Numbered from the stretch's first letter, positions 1-12,202 are shown. The stretch: DNA of 64,000 nt from Arthrobotrys musiformis (GCA_036971715.1 JAVHJL010000002.1:32501-96500), one strand, 5' to 3'. A program made the numbers and translations. Notes: generated by a model not told the origin, from the letters alone.

Positions 1-1173
1 TATTTAAATAAATAAATATTTATTTTTAATATATTTATTTTTAAAATTATATATTTTTATAAAATTTATTAAATATATTTATATTAATTATTTTATATAA
101 TATTTTATATTAGAATGATTGTTTGTATGTAAAAATCTATAAAAAATTTGTTTTATATTTATATATTTGATGAATAAAAGTTGTGAGTGTTTTGATGGAT
201 TGTCTGTCTGTGAGTATTTAAAGGTTATATATAGGGTAAGTAGATATGCTGGGGTAATATAATTGACTTAGGAATTTCATCTGTTGAGAAAATAATACAA
301 AATTTTATTATGGTCACATTTGCTTACTGCCTGTATAAATCTGGTGCAATATAAGGTGATATTTCGCTAAATGTGTTGCTTTGGGCACTTTGGGTAACAT
401 TCGGGGTGGCAAAATCTATGAAGAGGGAGGAGATAAAGTATAAGAAACTTCTGGTTGGTACTTAGTTACTAATTATAGTTCAGCCTAATTTTTTTGAACC
501 TTCTTAATTTTAGTGATAATGTTTTACTATTGCTGGCCTGGGATTAAGCAATTAGCAGTACTTTTTATATATACTGTGTATTAATACCAGCTTAATAGTC
601 TGCAGGCCGGCTTTAGTGCTTAGTAATGCTAAGTGCCAAAATTTGATAATTTGTGATTTTTTAACCAAAAAGTAGTTGGGTTTACAGCCCAATAGCGGAC
701 TTGTAAGAATTGGTTATAATTGTAACTGGTATTGATTTGGAAATGTAGATTGCTAGTTTATAGCTATAATTCTAATTTATTAGTTAATTAAAGTTAGGTT
801 AATGCTATTATTTGTTAGTACTAGCTTTAATGCTTGATGTGTTTAATATTGGATCATATTTTTTTAAAGCTAGCTATACTTAATTTAGTTTAATTCCTTA
901 ATTGGTCTGAATTATTACTGTGCAGAAGTTGTGCTAAAGGAATTCAAATAAAACAATAGGATATTATATTTAAGGTAAACTTAAGTTAGAAATGGGTTAG
1001 GTTTGCTTTACAAATAATTTAGGGTTGGTGTCTTATATACCCTCTTTAATAACTTAAAAAATTGTCCAATTCCTGACCTTTTAAGAAGGGTTAAAAACTT
1101 AGTGATCAGGCTTGTTAGGTTTTTAGGAAGCGACTTTAACTGCTGACTTGCCCTGCAAATTTACAACTATAGT
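1..1173 (+). other. rDNA upstream spacer (IGS/5' ETS), RIP-degraded
   Basis: AT-rich sequence immediately upstream of the 18S relic. It has no open frame worth calling. Its reverse complement is recognisable at about 15481-16491, upstream of the inverted 18S copy; for example, the stretch near 1030-1115 matches the reverse complement of 15545-15635. It therefore belongs to the rDNA unit rather than being unrelated flank. Plus-strand G is retained and C is depleted, so the C to T changes lie mainly on this strand. Which part is transcribed spacer and which non-transcribed cannot be told from sequence alone. Confidence 0.6.
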
Positions 1174-2970
1174 TATTTAATTAATTTTGCTAGTAGTTAT
1201 ATACTTGTTTTAAAGATTAAGCCATACATGTTTAAATATAAGCAATTATATAATGAAATTATAAATGATTTATTAAATTAATTATTGTTTATTTAATAAT
1301 ATTTTACTACTTAAATAACTATAGTAATTCTAGAACTAATATATACTAAAAATCTTGACTTTTGGAAAAAATATATTTATTAAATAAAAAACTAATACTT
1401 TTAAACTTTTTAGTAATTTATGATAATTTAATAAATTATATGGCCTTATACTAACAATAGTTCATTTAAATTTCTACTTTATCAACTTTTGATAGTAAGA
1501 TAGTGGTTTATTATAGTTTTAATAAGTAATAGGGAATTAAGATTTGATTTTAAAAAAGGAGCTTAAAAAACAATTACTATATTTAAGGAAGGTAGTAGGT
1601 ATATAAATTACCTAATCTCAATTCAGAGAGGTAGTGATAATAAATACTAATATAGGGCTTTTTTAAATCTTATAATTAGAATAAGTATAATTTAAATCCC
1701 TTAATGAGGAATAATTAGAAGGTAAGTCTAGTACTAGTAATTGCGGTAATTCTAGCTCCAATAGTATATATTAAAATTATTATAATTAAAAAACTCATAA
1801 TTAAATTTTAAATTTAGCTGCTTGGTTTGTTTAATTACATATACTAATATAGCTGGATTTTTCTTTTTAGCTAATCTTATACCCTTTATTAAATATGCTG
1901 GAAATCTAGGATTTTTATTTTGAAAAAATTAAAATGTTTAAAGCAGGTTTTTGCTTGAATATATTAGTATAGAATAATAAAATAAAATGGTAGTTTTATT
2001 TTATTAGTTTCTAGAACTATTATAATGATTAATAAAGATAATCAAGAGCATTAGTATTTAATTATTAAAAGTAAAATTCTTAAATTTATTGAAGATTAAC
2101 TACTACAAAAATATTTGCTAAAGATGTTTTTATTAATTAGTAAACAAAAATTAAAAGATTGAAAATAATTAGATACTGTCATAGTTTTAATTATAAATTA
2201 TATTAATTAAAAATTAGGTAGTATTTAATTTATAACTTGTTTGGTATTTTACAAGAAATTAAAGTTTTTAGGTTCTAGGGGGAGTATGGTCATAAAATTG
2301 AAACTTAAAAGAATTAATAGAAGGGCATTATTAAATATGAAGTTTGCAACTTAATTTGATTTAATATAAAAAAATTTACTAAATTTAGATATATTAAAGA
2401 TTGATAAATTAAAAACTTTTTTTTAATTATATAGGTAATAGTGCATAACCATTCTTAATTAGTAAAATAATTTGTCTACTTAATTATAATAACAAATAAA
2501 ATTTTAATTTATTAAATAATTCAACTAGTTTTTACTAATTACTAGCTTTTTAGAAAAACTATTAGCTTAAGCTAATAGAAGTTTAAGGTAATAATAGGTT
2601 TATAATATCTTTAAATATTTTGGATTATATATATACTATATTAATAAAATTAATAAATATAATTTTTAACTAAAAAATTTAAATAATCTTATTAAACTTT
2701 ATTATACTAAAGATAGGGCATTATAATTATTGTTTTTTAATGAGGAATATTTAGTAAGCATAAGTTATTAGCTTGCATTGATTATATTTTTGTTTTTTGT
2801 ATATACTGCTTGTTGTTATTACTAATTGAATGGCTTAATAAGGTTTTTGGACTAACTTCAGAAGGTTGGTAATAACTATTTAGAGCTGGAAAATTGGTTA
2901 AATTTAGTTATTTAGAAGAAGTAAAAGTTATAATAAGGTTTTTGTAAGTAAACTTGCAAAAAAATCATTA
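1174..2970 (+). pseudogene. 18S rRNA pseudogene (RIP-degraded)
   Basis: Small-subunit rRNA of the 80S ribosome, clearly recognisable but dead. The 5' end (tatttaattaattttgctag) is the usual TACCTGGTTGATCCTGCCAG start after transitions, and it is followed by the conserved stretch around AAGATTAAGCCA. Near 1705-1800 lies the universal 'GCGGTAATTC..AGCTCCAAT' core. Near 2918-2970 is the 3' end leading to the decayed AGGATCATTA terminus. The length, about 1797 nt, is normal for a fungal 18S, so decay is by substitution, not deletion. The changes are C to T and G to A. A functional rRNA cannot have this many changes in invariant helices, so this is an ectopic or silenced copy. Confidence 0.92.
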
Positions 2971-3174
2971 CTAATAAATAAAAGGTTTTACAGCCTTTTA
3001 TATTACCTGTTTGATTACCTTAATTGTATAGTTAATTAGTTAACCTTTTATAAATTAAAAAACTTTTTGCTTTAGTAGCTGGGCTTTAACCAGCTTATTA
3101 GCCTGCTATTAACACTTTTCAAAAACTTGTTATTAAAATATTATCTAATAACCAAATTTTTAAATAAAAATTAA
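2971..3174 (+). other. ITS1 of RIP-degraded rDNA
   Basis: About 200 nt between the 18S 3' end and the 5.8S start, a normal ITS1 length for ascomycetes. It is extremely AT-rich. The boundaries are inferred from the flanking rRNA relics. Confidence 0.7.
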
Positions 3175-3330
3175 AACTTTTAACAACAAATCTCTTAATT
3201 TCTACATTAATGAAGAATATAACAAAATGCAATAATTAATATAAATTACAAAATTTAGTAAATTATTAAGTTTTTAAATGTATATTATGCTTATTAGTAT
3301 TCTTTTAGATATGTTTGTTTAAATATCATT
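3175..3330 (+). pseudogene. 5.8S rRNA pseudogene (RIP-degraded)
   Basis: It matches fungal 5.8S rRNA along its length: the start corresponds to AACTTTCAACAACGGATCTC, then 'atgaagaat..' for the ATGAAGAACGC segment, then the decayed GAATTGCAGAATT and CATCGAATC stretches. Here most changes are G to A (GG to AA) while C is largely kept, the opposite polarity to the 28S downstream. The length of about 156 nt is normal. Confidence 0.88.
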
Positions 3331-3499
3331 ATAACTTTTTAGCTAATACTGATTTTAAATTTAAATAACCTTATACTATATTAGTTTTAAAATTATAAGT
3401 TTTGCTAATTACTTTACTTTAACTAGAATATAGTAAGCAATTATTTATTAAAATAAAGGTGAATGGTTATAATTTAAACAAAATCTACTACTTTTTAAA
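3331..3499 (+). other. ITS2 of RIP-degraded rDNA
   Basis: Spacer between the 5.8S and 28S relics, about 170 nt, a normal size. It has no other content. Its inverted counterpart lies near 11898-12046. Confidence 0.65.
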
Positions 3500-6400
3500 A
3501 TTTAATTTTAAATTAAATAAAAATATTTGCTAAATTTAAACATATTAATAAATAAAGGAAAAAAAACCAACAAAAATTACCTTAATAACAGTAAATAAAA
3601 TAACAATAATTTAAATTTAAAATCTAAAGCTTTTAGCTTCTGAATTATAATTTAAAAAAAATATTTTGGTGTAATTTAGACTTAAATTCCTTGGAATAGG
3701 ATATTATGGAGGATAAGAATCCTATATATGGCTATAGGTTTGCTTTTATGTAAAACTTTTTTAAAAAGTTGAATTATTTAGGAATGTAATTTAAAATAAA
3801 TAATAAATTTTATTTAAAGCTAAATATTAATAAAAAATTGATAATATATAAGTAAAGTGATTGAAAGATGAAAAATACTTTGAAAAAAGAGTTAAATAAT
3901 ATATGAAATTATTGAAAGGAAAGTGCTTGCAATTAAACTTATTTTTAATTAATTAGTTTTCTTTTTAATTAATATATTTTGCTATTAGTAGGCTAATATC
4001 AGTTAGGGTAGTAGGATAAAGGTGGTAGAAATGTGGTTTGTTTTAATAAATATTATAATTTGCTGTATTATGTTACTAGTTTTGATTGAGGTTTGTAATT
4101 TATTTAAGATGCTGGTTTAATGGTTGTAAATAATTTATTTTAAAATATAGATTAAGGAGTTTAATATTTATGTAAGTTTTTGGGTATAAAATTCATAAAT
4201 GAAATAAAAGTGAATGGAGGTGGGAATTTTTAAATATATTATTAATTAATTTTGATATTCTTGGATGGATTTAAATATGAGTATAGTTATTAAAATTTAA
4301 AAGATGGTAAACTATGTTTGAATAAGATAAAGCTAAAAGAAATTCTGGTGGAAGCTTGTAATAATTTTAATATATAAATTGATTATTAAATTTAAATATA
4401 GGGGTGAAAGACTAATTGAATTATTTAGTAGTTGGTTCCTGTCGAAATTTCTCTTAAGATAGTAGTAATATTTTTAGTTTTATGAGGTAAAGTGAATAAT
4501 TAGAGGTTTTAAAATTAAAATAATCTTAATTTATTTTTAAATTTTAAATATGTAAGAAATTTTTGTTATTTAATTAAATATAAATATTTAAATATATTAT
4601 TACTAGTGGGTTATTTTTAATAAATAGAATTAATAATGTGGGATAAATTAAATATAGGATTAAAATATTGGAATATATATTTATTAGATATTATAAAAAA
4701 TATTAATTTATTTAGATAATAGGATGGTGATTATGGAAATCAGAATTTGCTAAGGAGTGTGTAATAACTTATTTGCTGAATGAATTAGTTTTGAAAATGG
4801 ATGATGCTTAAATATGCTATCTATACCCTATTGTTAAAGTAAAAATTAAGCCTTGATGAGTAGGTAAATATGGAAATTAATGACAAAATTTTGAAAATAA
4901 TCCTAGGTAAAATAGCCTTTAGTATAAATTTTGGTAGTAGTAGTAAATACTTAAATGAGAATTTTGAGAACTAAAGTAAGGAAAAATTCTATATAAATAG
5001 TAGTTAAATATGGGTTAATTAATCTTAAAATATAAGGAAATTTTGTTTTAAAGTTTATATTTGTGATATTTACTGAAAGGGAAGTTGGTTAATATTTTGG
5101 TATTTGGATGTAGATTTTATGTAATAATGTAAATGAATTTAAAAATATGGGTAGGAATTTTGGGAAGAGTTTTCTTTTCTTTTTGACAGTTTATCACCCT
5201 AAAATTGGTTTGTCTGGAGCTAGAATTCAATAGCTAATAAAGCTTAGTATTTTTGTTAGATTTGGTATACTTTTAACTGTTTTTGAAAATCTAGAGGAAG
5301 GAATAGCTTTTATGCTAAATTATACTCATAATCGTAGTAGGTTTTTAAAATAAAAAGCTTCTAGTTAATAGAATAATGTAAGTAAAGAAAGTTGGCAAAA
5401 TAGATCCATAACTTTGGGAAAAGGATTGGTTCTAAGGGTTGGGTATATTGGGCTTTGAACAGATTTTATTAAATCAGCTTGGTTCTAGCTTCATAGCTAG
5501 GATCTTGCAGGATTATGTGGAGGATGTCCTTGGTAGGCTTTGGCTATTTAGCGTGTGTTTAATAACTGATTTAGAATTGGTATGGATAAAAAAAATCTAA
5601 TTGTTTAATTAAAATATAGTATTATGATGGCCAAAAAATAGTGTTGATATAATATAATTTCTATCCAGTGTTCTGAATGTTAAAATAAAGAAATTCAACT
5701 AAGTATGGGTAAATAATAGGAATAATTATGATTTTCTTAAAATAGTTAAATGCTTTGTTATCTAATTAGTAATGTATATAAATAGATTAACAAAATTCTT
5801 ATTATCCTTATCTACTATCTAGTAAAATTATAGCTAAGGGAACAGGCTTGGCAGAAATAGTGGGGAAAAAAGACCTTGTTGAGCTTGACTTTAGTTTAAT
5901 ATTATAAAAAGATATATAAGGTGTAGAATAAAAAGAAACTTTAGTGCTGGTGAAATATCTTTATTTATACTGTTTTTTTATTTATTCATTAAAGTAGAAT
6001 TGGGTTTTACTGCCTAATTTTTAGTGTTAAGGTTCTTTGCAAACTAATTCAAAATGAAGATATTGTTAGGTAGGGAATTTGGTTGGGGTAGTATATTTGT
6101 TAAACTATAATGTAGGTGTTCTAAAAGGGATTTATAAAGAATAGAAATCTTTAGTAAAGTAAAAGAATAAAAGTCTCCTTGATTTTGATTTTTAGTGTGA
6201 ATATAAATTATGAAAATGTGGTCTATTAATCTTTTAATTCCTTAAAATTTAAGGTTAGAAATATTAGAAAAGTTATTATAGAAATAACTAACTTATGGCA
6301 ACTAAGTGTTCATAATAATATTGCTTTTTAATCTTTTGATATTAGTTTTTTTTATTATACTGAAGCAGAATTTGGTAAGTATTAGATTATTTATTTACTA

Positions 6401-6870
6401 ATAGGAAATATAAACTGGGTTTAAATTGTTGTGAGATAGGTTAGTTTTATTTTATTGTTAATTATTGTTGTAATAGTAATTTAATTTAATATGAGAGGAA
6501 TTATTGATTTAGATAATTAGTTTTTATGGTTGTCTGATTGGGCATTATTGTAAAACTACTATTTATTAGATTATAATTAAATATTTTTAAGTTAGAATTT
6601 ATGCTAGAATGTGATAATTTTTATTTTTATATATCTGTATTTGTACAAAAATAAACTCCAGCTATGTGTTATAGTAGACTGATAATGGGTTCTTTAATTG
6701 AAAGTTTGGGTTTTTTTGTTAATATATTGCAATTTAATTATGTGTAGGAATAAATTCTTTGTAGATAACTTAAATATGAGGTAGGGTACTATAAGTAGTA
6801 AAATAGCTTTATTGTTATGATCTGTTGAAGTTAAATTTTTGCTTTTTAGATTTGTTTTTAAAGAAATCTT
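3500..6870 (+). pseudogene. 28S rRNA pseudogene (RIP-degraded)
   Basis: Large-subunit rRNA. The start is the decayed TTGACCTCGGATCAGG region (3500-3530), followed by the 'aaggaaaa..aaccaacaaa' region (AGGAAAAGAAACCAACAGG). Near 4441-4505 is the conserved 'gtcgaaatttctctt..gatagtagtaa' segment. Near 5410-5460 is 'gggaaaaggattggttctaa' (GGGAAAAGGATTGGCTCTAA). Near 6175-6235 is the 'ctccttgattttgattttta' helix. The 3' end near 6820-6865 carries 'atgatctgttgaa'. The length, about 3.37 kb, is normal. From about 3665 onward nearly all changes are C to T with G kept. It is not functional. Confidence 0.9.
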
Positions 6871-7450
6871 CTCTTTTAGTTTACAATTTAGCTATTATGC
6901 AAAGCTGTATTAATTGGAGGGAGAACTAAATTGGTTTTTTTGGTTATTTTACTACTATTATACCAGTGGTACAATATCTAGTTAATTTACTTACATTTAG
7001 GGTAAGACAATTTTGGTTCTAATATACTTAGGCAAATTTTTTTCAATTTTTCTTATATAAAGTTTACTTTGAAATTTTCAAAGTAAATTTATCTATATAA
7101 AAAATAACAGAAAGAAATATAATAAAAGATCAGTAGTAAGTAAATGTGATTAAACTAAAATTAAATAATACTTTTGAAAATTAGAAGAAAATAAGTAATA
7201 TATTCTGAATCTAAGTAAATTTCTATTTTAGAAAAGGTGTATGATTTTTAAATTAAGAAGGTATATTCAAAATATGTGATTTTTTGGGTTAGACCATATT
7301 CAGAGTAACTGTTTATTCTAAATATGATTAACTTGGTAAAAAAGATTTTTTTTGAAAAAGTTTTTTGTTTTCTTTGCTTTGTTTTTTTTTTAGAAAAGTA
7401 GTTTAAAAAGATTTGGGGTTATATTCAGGGTATGTGGTTGTGTCGTCTGA
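6871..7450 (+). other. spacer downstream of 28S, with early repeat module
   Basis: Post-28S spacer. From about 7230 it contains a first diverged copy of a module seen again at 7650-7910: a palindrome built from a 'gaccatattcagagta' arm, then 'aacttgg', a poly-A/T stretch and a 'gaaaaagttttttgtt' motif. No gene is seen. Probably the rDNA non-transcribed spacer, by position. Confidence 0.55.
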
Positions 7451-7654
7451 GTCACATTTAGGGTAGGCGATTTTTTGAGTTGGGGTTACATTCAGGGTAG
7501 GCGATTTTTTGAGTTGGGGTCATATTCAGGGTAGGCGATTTTTTGAGTTGGGGTCACATTCAGGGTAGGCGATTTTTTGAGTTGGGGTCACATTCAGGGT
7601 AGGCGATTTTTTGAGTTGGTGTCACATTCAGGGTAAGTGATTTTTTGAGTTGGA
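7451..7654 (+). repeat. tandem repeat, six units of exactly 34 bp
   Basis: Units start at 7451, 7485, 7519, 7553, 7587 and 7621, each beginning gtcacattcagggtaggcga (with small variants) and ending in ttttttgagttgg. The period is exactly 34 bp and units differ by only a few transitions. Because 34 is not a multiple of three it cannot be a repeated protein domain. By position it resembles rDNA intergenic-spacer subrepeats. It is much less degraded than the rRNA genes on either side. Confidence 0.93.
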
Positions 7655-7690
7655 CCACATTCAGGGTAACTGCCTACCCTGGATGTGGTC
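7653..7690. repeat. 38-bp near-perfect palindrome
   Basis: Arms 7653-7668 (gaccacattcagggta) and 7675-7690 are inverted copies with one mismatch, separated by 6 bp. The arm reuses the 34-bp unit motif. Diverged versions of the same hairpin occur near 7292-7330 and 7837-7872. Confidence 0.85.
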
Positions 7691-7914
7691 AACTTGGAAA
7701 AAAATTTTTTTTGAAAAAGCTTTTTGTTCTATTTGCTCTGTTTCGTGAAGTGGTTCAAAAAAGTTTGGGGTCATATTCAGGGTATGTGATTTTGCCATCT
7801 AGGTCACATTCAGGGTAGGCGATTTTTGGGTTGGGGTCACATTCAGGGTAGAAGTTACCCTGAATATGATCAACTTTGAAAAAAAAAACAAGAGGTTTGA
7901 AAAGGTTTAAAGTC
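7691..7914 (+). repeat. second spacer repeat module ending at rDNA inversion junction
   Basis: After the palindrome the order is aacttgg, poly-A/T, 'gaaaaagctttttgtt', two more 34-bp-like units (starting about 7803 and 7836), a second hairpin at about 7837-7872, then poly-A. The same order is seen at 7230-7450, giving a higher-order repeat of about 400 bp. The sequence ends where 28S sequence begins on the other strand (about 7915). Minus-strand open frames here are by-products of the repeat. Confidence 0.7.
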
Positions 7915-10011
7915 AAGGATCGATAGGCCACACTTTCATGGTTTGTATTCACACTGAAAATCAAAATCAAGGGGACTTTTACCCTTTTGCTCTACTGGGG
8001 ATTTCTGTTCTCCATAAGTCCTCCTTGGGATACCTGCATTATGGTTTAATAAATATATTGCTCTAATTAAATTTTTTATCTAATAATATCTTTATTTTAG
8101 ATTAGTTTACGAAAGATTTTAATACTAGAAATTAAATAATAAAACCTAATTTTATTTTAATATATAAGTAAAAAAATAATATGAGTAAAAGTATTTTATT
8201 AATACTAAAGCTTCTTTATATTTTATATTTTATATATTTTTTTATAATATTAAATTAAAATCAAACTTAATAAAGTCTTTTTTTTCTATTATTTTTATTA
8301 AACCCATTTTTTTAACTATAATTTCATTAAATAATAAATAAGAATAATAAAAATTTTATTAATCTATTTATATATATTATTAATTAAATAACAAAATATT
8401 TAATTATTTTAAGAAAATTATAATTAGTTTTATTATTTATTTATGCTTAATTGAATTTCTTTACTTTAATATTTAAAATATTAAGTAAAAATTATATTAT
8501 ATTAATATTACTTTCTAGCTATTATAATATTATATTTTAATTAAATAGTCAGATTTTTTTTATCTATACTAATTCTAAATTGATTATTAAGTATATGCTA
8601 AACAGCTAAAGTTTATTAAAAACATCTTCTATATAATTCTATAAGATTCCAACTATAAAACTAGAATTAAGTTAATTTAATAAAATCTATTTAAAGTTCA
8701 ACATACCCAATTTTTAAAGCTAATCTTTTTTCTAAAATCATAAATCTATTTTACCAACTTCTTTTATTTATATTATTTTATTAATTAAAGGCTTTTTATC
8801 TTAAAAACCTATTATAATTATAAATATAACTTGGTGTAAAAACTATTCCTTTTTCCAGATTTTTAAAAATAATTAAAAGTATACTAAATTCAATAAAAAT
8901 ATTAAGTTTTACTAATTATTAAACCCTAATTTTAGATAAATCAATTTCAAAATAACAAACTATTAAAAAAAAAACAAAAAAATTTTTAAAGCTTTTACCT
9001 ATATTTTTAAATTTATTTATATTACTATATAGAATTTATATTTAAGTATTAAAATATTAACCAATTTTTTTTTAACAAATATTATAAATATAAATTTTAA
9101 AACAAAATTCTTTTATATTTTAAAATTAATTAATCTATATTTAATTATTATTTATATAAAACCTTTCTCTACTTCAATTTTTAAAATTCTTAAATATTTA
9201 CTACTATTATTAAAATTTATATTAAAAGTCATTTTATTTAAAATTATTTTTAAAATTTTATTATTAATCTCCACACTTATTTATTTATTAAAGCTTAATT
9301 TTTACTTTAATAATAAAATATAAATAATATACTTAAACACTATTTATTTTCAAAACTAATTTATTTAGCAAATAAATTATTATATACTTTTTAATAGATT
9401 TTGATTTTTATAGCTATTATCTTATTATTTAAATAAATTAATATTTTTTATAATATCTAATAAGTATATATTTTGGTATTTTAACCCTATATTTAATTTA
9501 TCCTGCATTATTAATTCTATTTATCAAAAATAACTTATTAATAATAATATATTTAAATATTTATATTCAATTAAGTAATAAAAACTTTTTATATATTTAG
9601 AGTTTAAAAATAAATTAAAATTATTTTAATTTTAAAACCTTTAATTATTTACTTTATCTTATAAAACTAAAAATATTACTACTATCTTAAAAAAAACTTT
9701 AATAAAAATTAACTACTAAATAATTTAATTAATTTTTCACTTTTATACTCAAATTTAATAATCAATTTATATGTTAGAATTGTTATAAACTTTTGCTAAA
9801 ATTTCTTTTAACTTTATTTTATTTAAATATAATTTATTATCTTTTAAATTTTAATAATAATATATTTAAAGATTCCTATTTTTATTTATTTTTATTTTAC
9901 TTATGAATTTTATATTTAAAAACTTATATAAATATTAAATTTTTTAATCTATATTTTAAAATAAATTACTTATAATTATTAAATCAATATTTTAAGTAAA
10001 TTATGCATTTT

Positions 10012-10626
10012 TGTAAGAAATCGTATAGAAACTAGTCAAGATATCAAGGTAATACACAAATATCACAAAACAAAAGTAGTATATTAATATAAATATAGAT
10101 TAATATTTAAATTATTACTTAATTTCTAAATACATAATAGTAAACATAACAAGTTAAATAAACAAATAACAAAAAAAATAACATATTAAATTGGATAAAA
10201 GATAAAATTATAAAATAATCATTTAAAAATACAATATTAAATTAAATAAAATATAAAACTATAAACTAGATATTCAAATATAAAATATTAAACTAAATAA
10301 AAAATAAATCTAAACTAAATATTCAAATATATAAAATATTAAATTAAATATATACTATTTTTTGATAGTTTGGAAGTTTATATAAAGCAAAGACCTAAAC
10401 AAACTTTTTACCACATATACTGAAATAATATTATTAATATTGTTTTTTATATTTTAAAATCTGGATTTAGGTACTTTCTTATTCTGAGTTTGTAGGTTAT
10501 ATTATGTTATGTAATTTTTCTTTTAACTATAGTATTGCTTGGATATTTCCTATAGTCATTCTGAGGGCTCCTCCAGCTGCCTGGATTTCTGCTTGGAGTT
10601 CTTTCTGCTGGGATTGCTTTGTTACA
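10012..10626 (+). mobile_element. solo LTR, family B (615 bp), in inverted 28S
   Basis: Starts tgtaagaaatcgtatagaaa and ends gctttgttaca, the TG..CA ends of an LTR. It is flanked by a perfect 5-bp target duplication, ATTTT at 10007-10011 and 10627-10631. No internal region remains, so this is a solo LTR left by LTR-LTR recombination. The rDNA sequence resumes on both sides. It is RIPped over most of its length, but the last 80 bp keep high GC. Confidence 0.95.
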
Positions 10627-10943
10627 ATTTTAATTAAAATTAATGATATAATATAATAAACTATAATACTTACTAAAATAAGTTATATTTTTATTACCTT
10701 TATTTTATTATTTTAACTAATATTGGTTTGCTAATAATAAAGTGTATTAATAAAAAAAAAACTAATTAATTAAAAATAAATCTAATTATAAACACTTTTT
10801 TTTTAATAATTTTATATATTATTTAATTTTTTTTTCAAAATATTTTATATTTTTTAATTATTTTATTTGTGTATTATTAATTTTTTGTTAATATTTAATT
10901 TTAAATAAAATTTACTATTTATTTTAAATTATATTCTTAAATA

Positions 10944-11614
10944 TGTTACACCTTGCCCAGGTCTCCTCAGCAGGATTCCCAAACAAGCCTAGCACCTTAC
11001 TGGTTTCTCAATTTTATTGGTTCAGATCTCTTAGAAAAAACAATCAGTATTCGGTAAGAATTAATAAAGTTGTATGTAGAAAGTATAACATAATCAAATA
11101 AGTAAAAGACTTATAAAATTGCTTAAAACTTTATTATTAGATAGTAAACTAGTAAAGGTAATTAATAAATTAATTGATGAAGTTCCAAAAAAGATCTGAG
11201 AACTATTATCATTCAAAAGGGTTTTAAATATATGATGAAGTTTTTATATAAAATGCAATTCGTATACAAATCTAGCAAATTGATAGAATCCCTGCAAGTC
11301 AATAATAACTGTCAACTTAATGGTTTATCATCAACTTGAGTATATATATTATAATAAATGTTGTATAAGAAAACGAGATGAACTAGTGGTTGAGATTTCT
11401 GCTGATTGAATAGAACTGAATGTGTTATAGAGATAATACATTTTATAAGATGCAGGAAATAGATTCATTTTCTTTAAATAAGTGTTTATAATAAAAATAA
11501 ATAAATTATGAACTAAATCTTTCTATAAGATAAATGGAATGTAGAATCGGAAGCATGTTTGTCGCGCCAAGCCATATGTCTAATTGAGACTAGTCATATG
11601 GTGTGGGCGTGACA
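10944..11614 (+). mobile_element. solo LTR, family A (671 bp), in inverted 28S
   Basis: Starts tgttacaccttgcccaggtc and ends gtgtgggcgtgaca. Target duplication AAATA at 10939-10943 and 11615-11619. The flanking 28S is continuous once the LTR is removed (insertion point equals about 3782 in the plus copy). Both ends are well preserved while the middle is AT-shifted. Confidence 0.95.
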
Positions 11615-12046
11615 AAATAATTCAACTTTTTAAAAAAATTTTATATAAAAGTAAATTTATAACTATATATAAAATTTTTACTTTTTATAATATCTTATTT
11701 TAAGGAATTTAGGTTTAAGTTGTATTAAAATATTTTTTTTTAAATTATAATTTAAAAATTAAAAATTTTAAATTTCAAATTTAAACTATTATTATTTTAT
11801 TTACTATTACTAAGGTAATTTTTATTAATTTTTTTTTTTTATTTATTAATATACTTAAGTTTAGTAAATATCCTTATCTAATTTAAAGTTAAATTTTAAA
11901 AAATAGTAGATTTTATTTAAACTATAATTATTTATTTTTATTTTAATAAATAATTATTTATTATATTTTGATTAAAATAGAGTGATTAGCAAAATTTATA
12001 ATTTTAAAATTAATATAGTATAAAATTATTTAAATTTAAAATTAGT

Positions 12047-12202
12047 ATTAGCTAAAAAATTATAATAATATTTAAATAAATATGTTTAAAAAAATATTAA
12101 TAGGTATAATATACATTTAAAAATTTAATAATTTATATTAATTATTATATTTCATTATATTTTTTATTAATACAAAAATTAAAAAATTTATTATTAAAAG
12201 TT
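12047..12202 (-). pseudogene. 5.8S rRNA pseudogene, inverted copy
   Basis: Reverse complement of the 5.8S relic at 3175-3330. The 5' end on the minus strand is at 12202 (ttattaaaagtt equals decayed AACTTTCAACAA). It is more degraded than the plus copy. ITS1 of this unit is 12203-12406 and ITS2 about 11898-12046; neither holds anything else. Confidence 0.78.

Larger units (their letters stand above)
7915..11897 (-). pseudogene. 28S rRNA pseudogene, inverted copy, 3'-truncated and LTR-interrupted
   Basis: Reverse complement of the 28S at 3500-6235. Position 8581 pairs with about 5580, 8041 with about 6105, and 11620 with about 3780. The 28S 3' part (about 640 nt) is missing: the copy breaks at about 7915 against the spacer repeats. 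It is split by two solo LTRs (10012-10626 and 10944-11614). From 7915 to about 8040 the sequence is almost unmutated 28S, including reverse-complement matches to the 'GGAGAACAGAAATC' and 'CAGTGTGAATACAAACCATG' segments. From 8041 it is abruptly and heavily RIPped, with sense-strand C to T. Confidence 0.9.

Noticed and set aside
7451..7870. Telomere-like or CRISPR-like array (repeated 'cagggtagg')
   Set aside because: Tandem units have no variable spacers, and the motif is not a TTAGGG array. The position fits an rDNA spacer subrepeat.
7755..7970. Minus-strand 71-codon open frame with repeated YPECD-like peptides
   Set aside because: It is a by-product of the 34-bp spacer repeat, whose period is not a multiple of three, and it crosses the rDNA junction.
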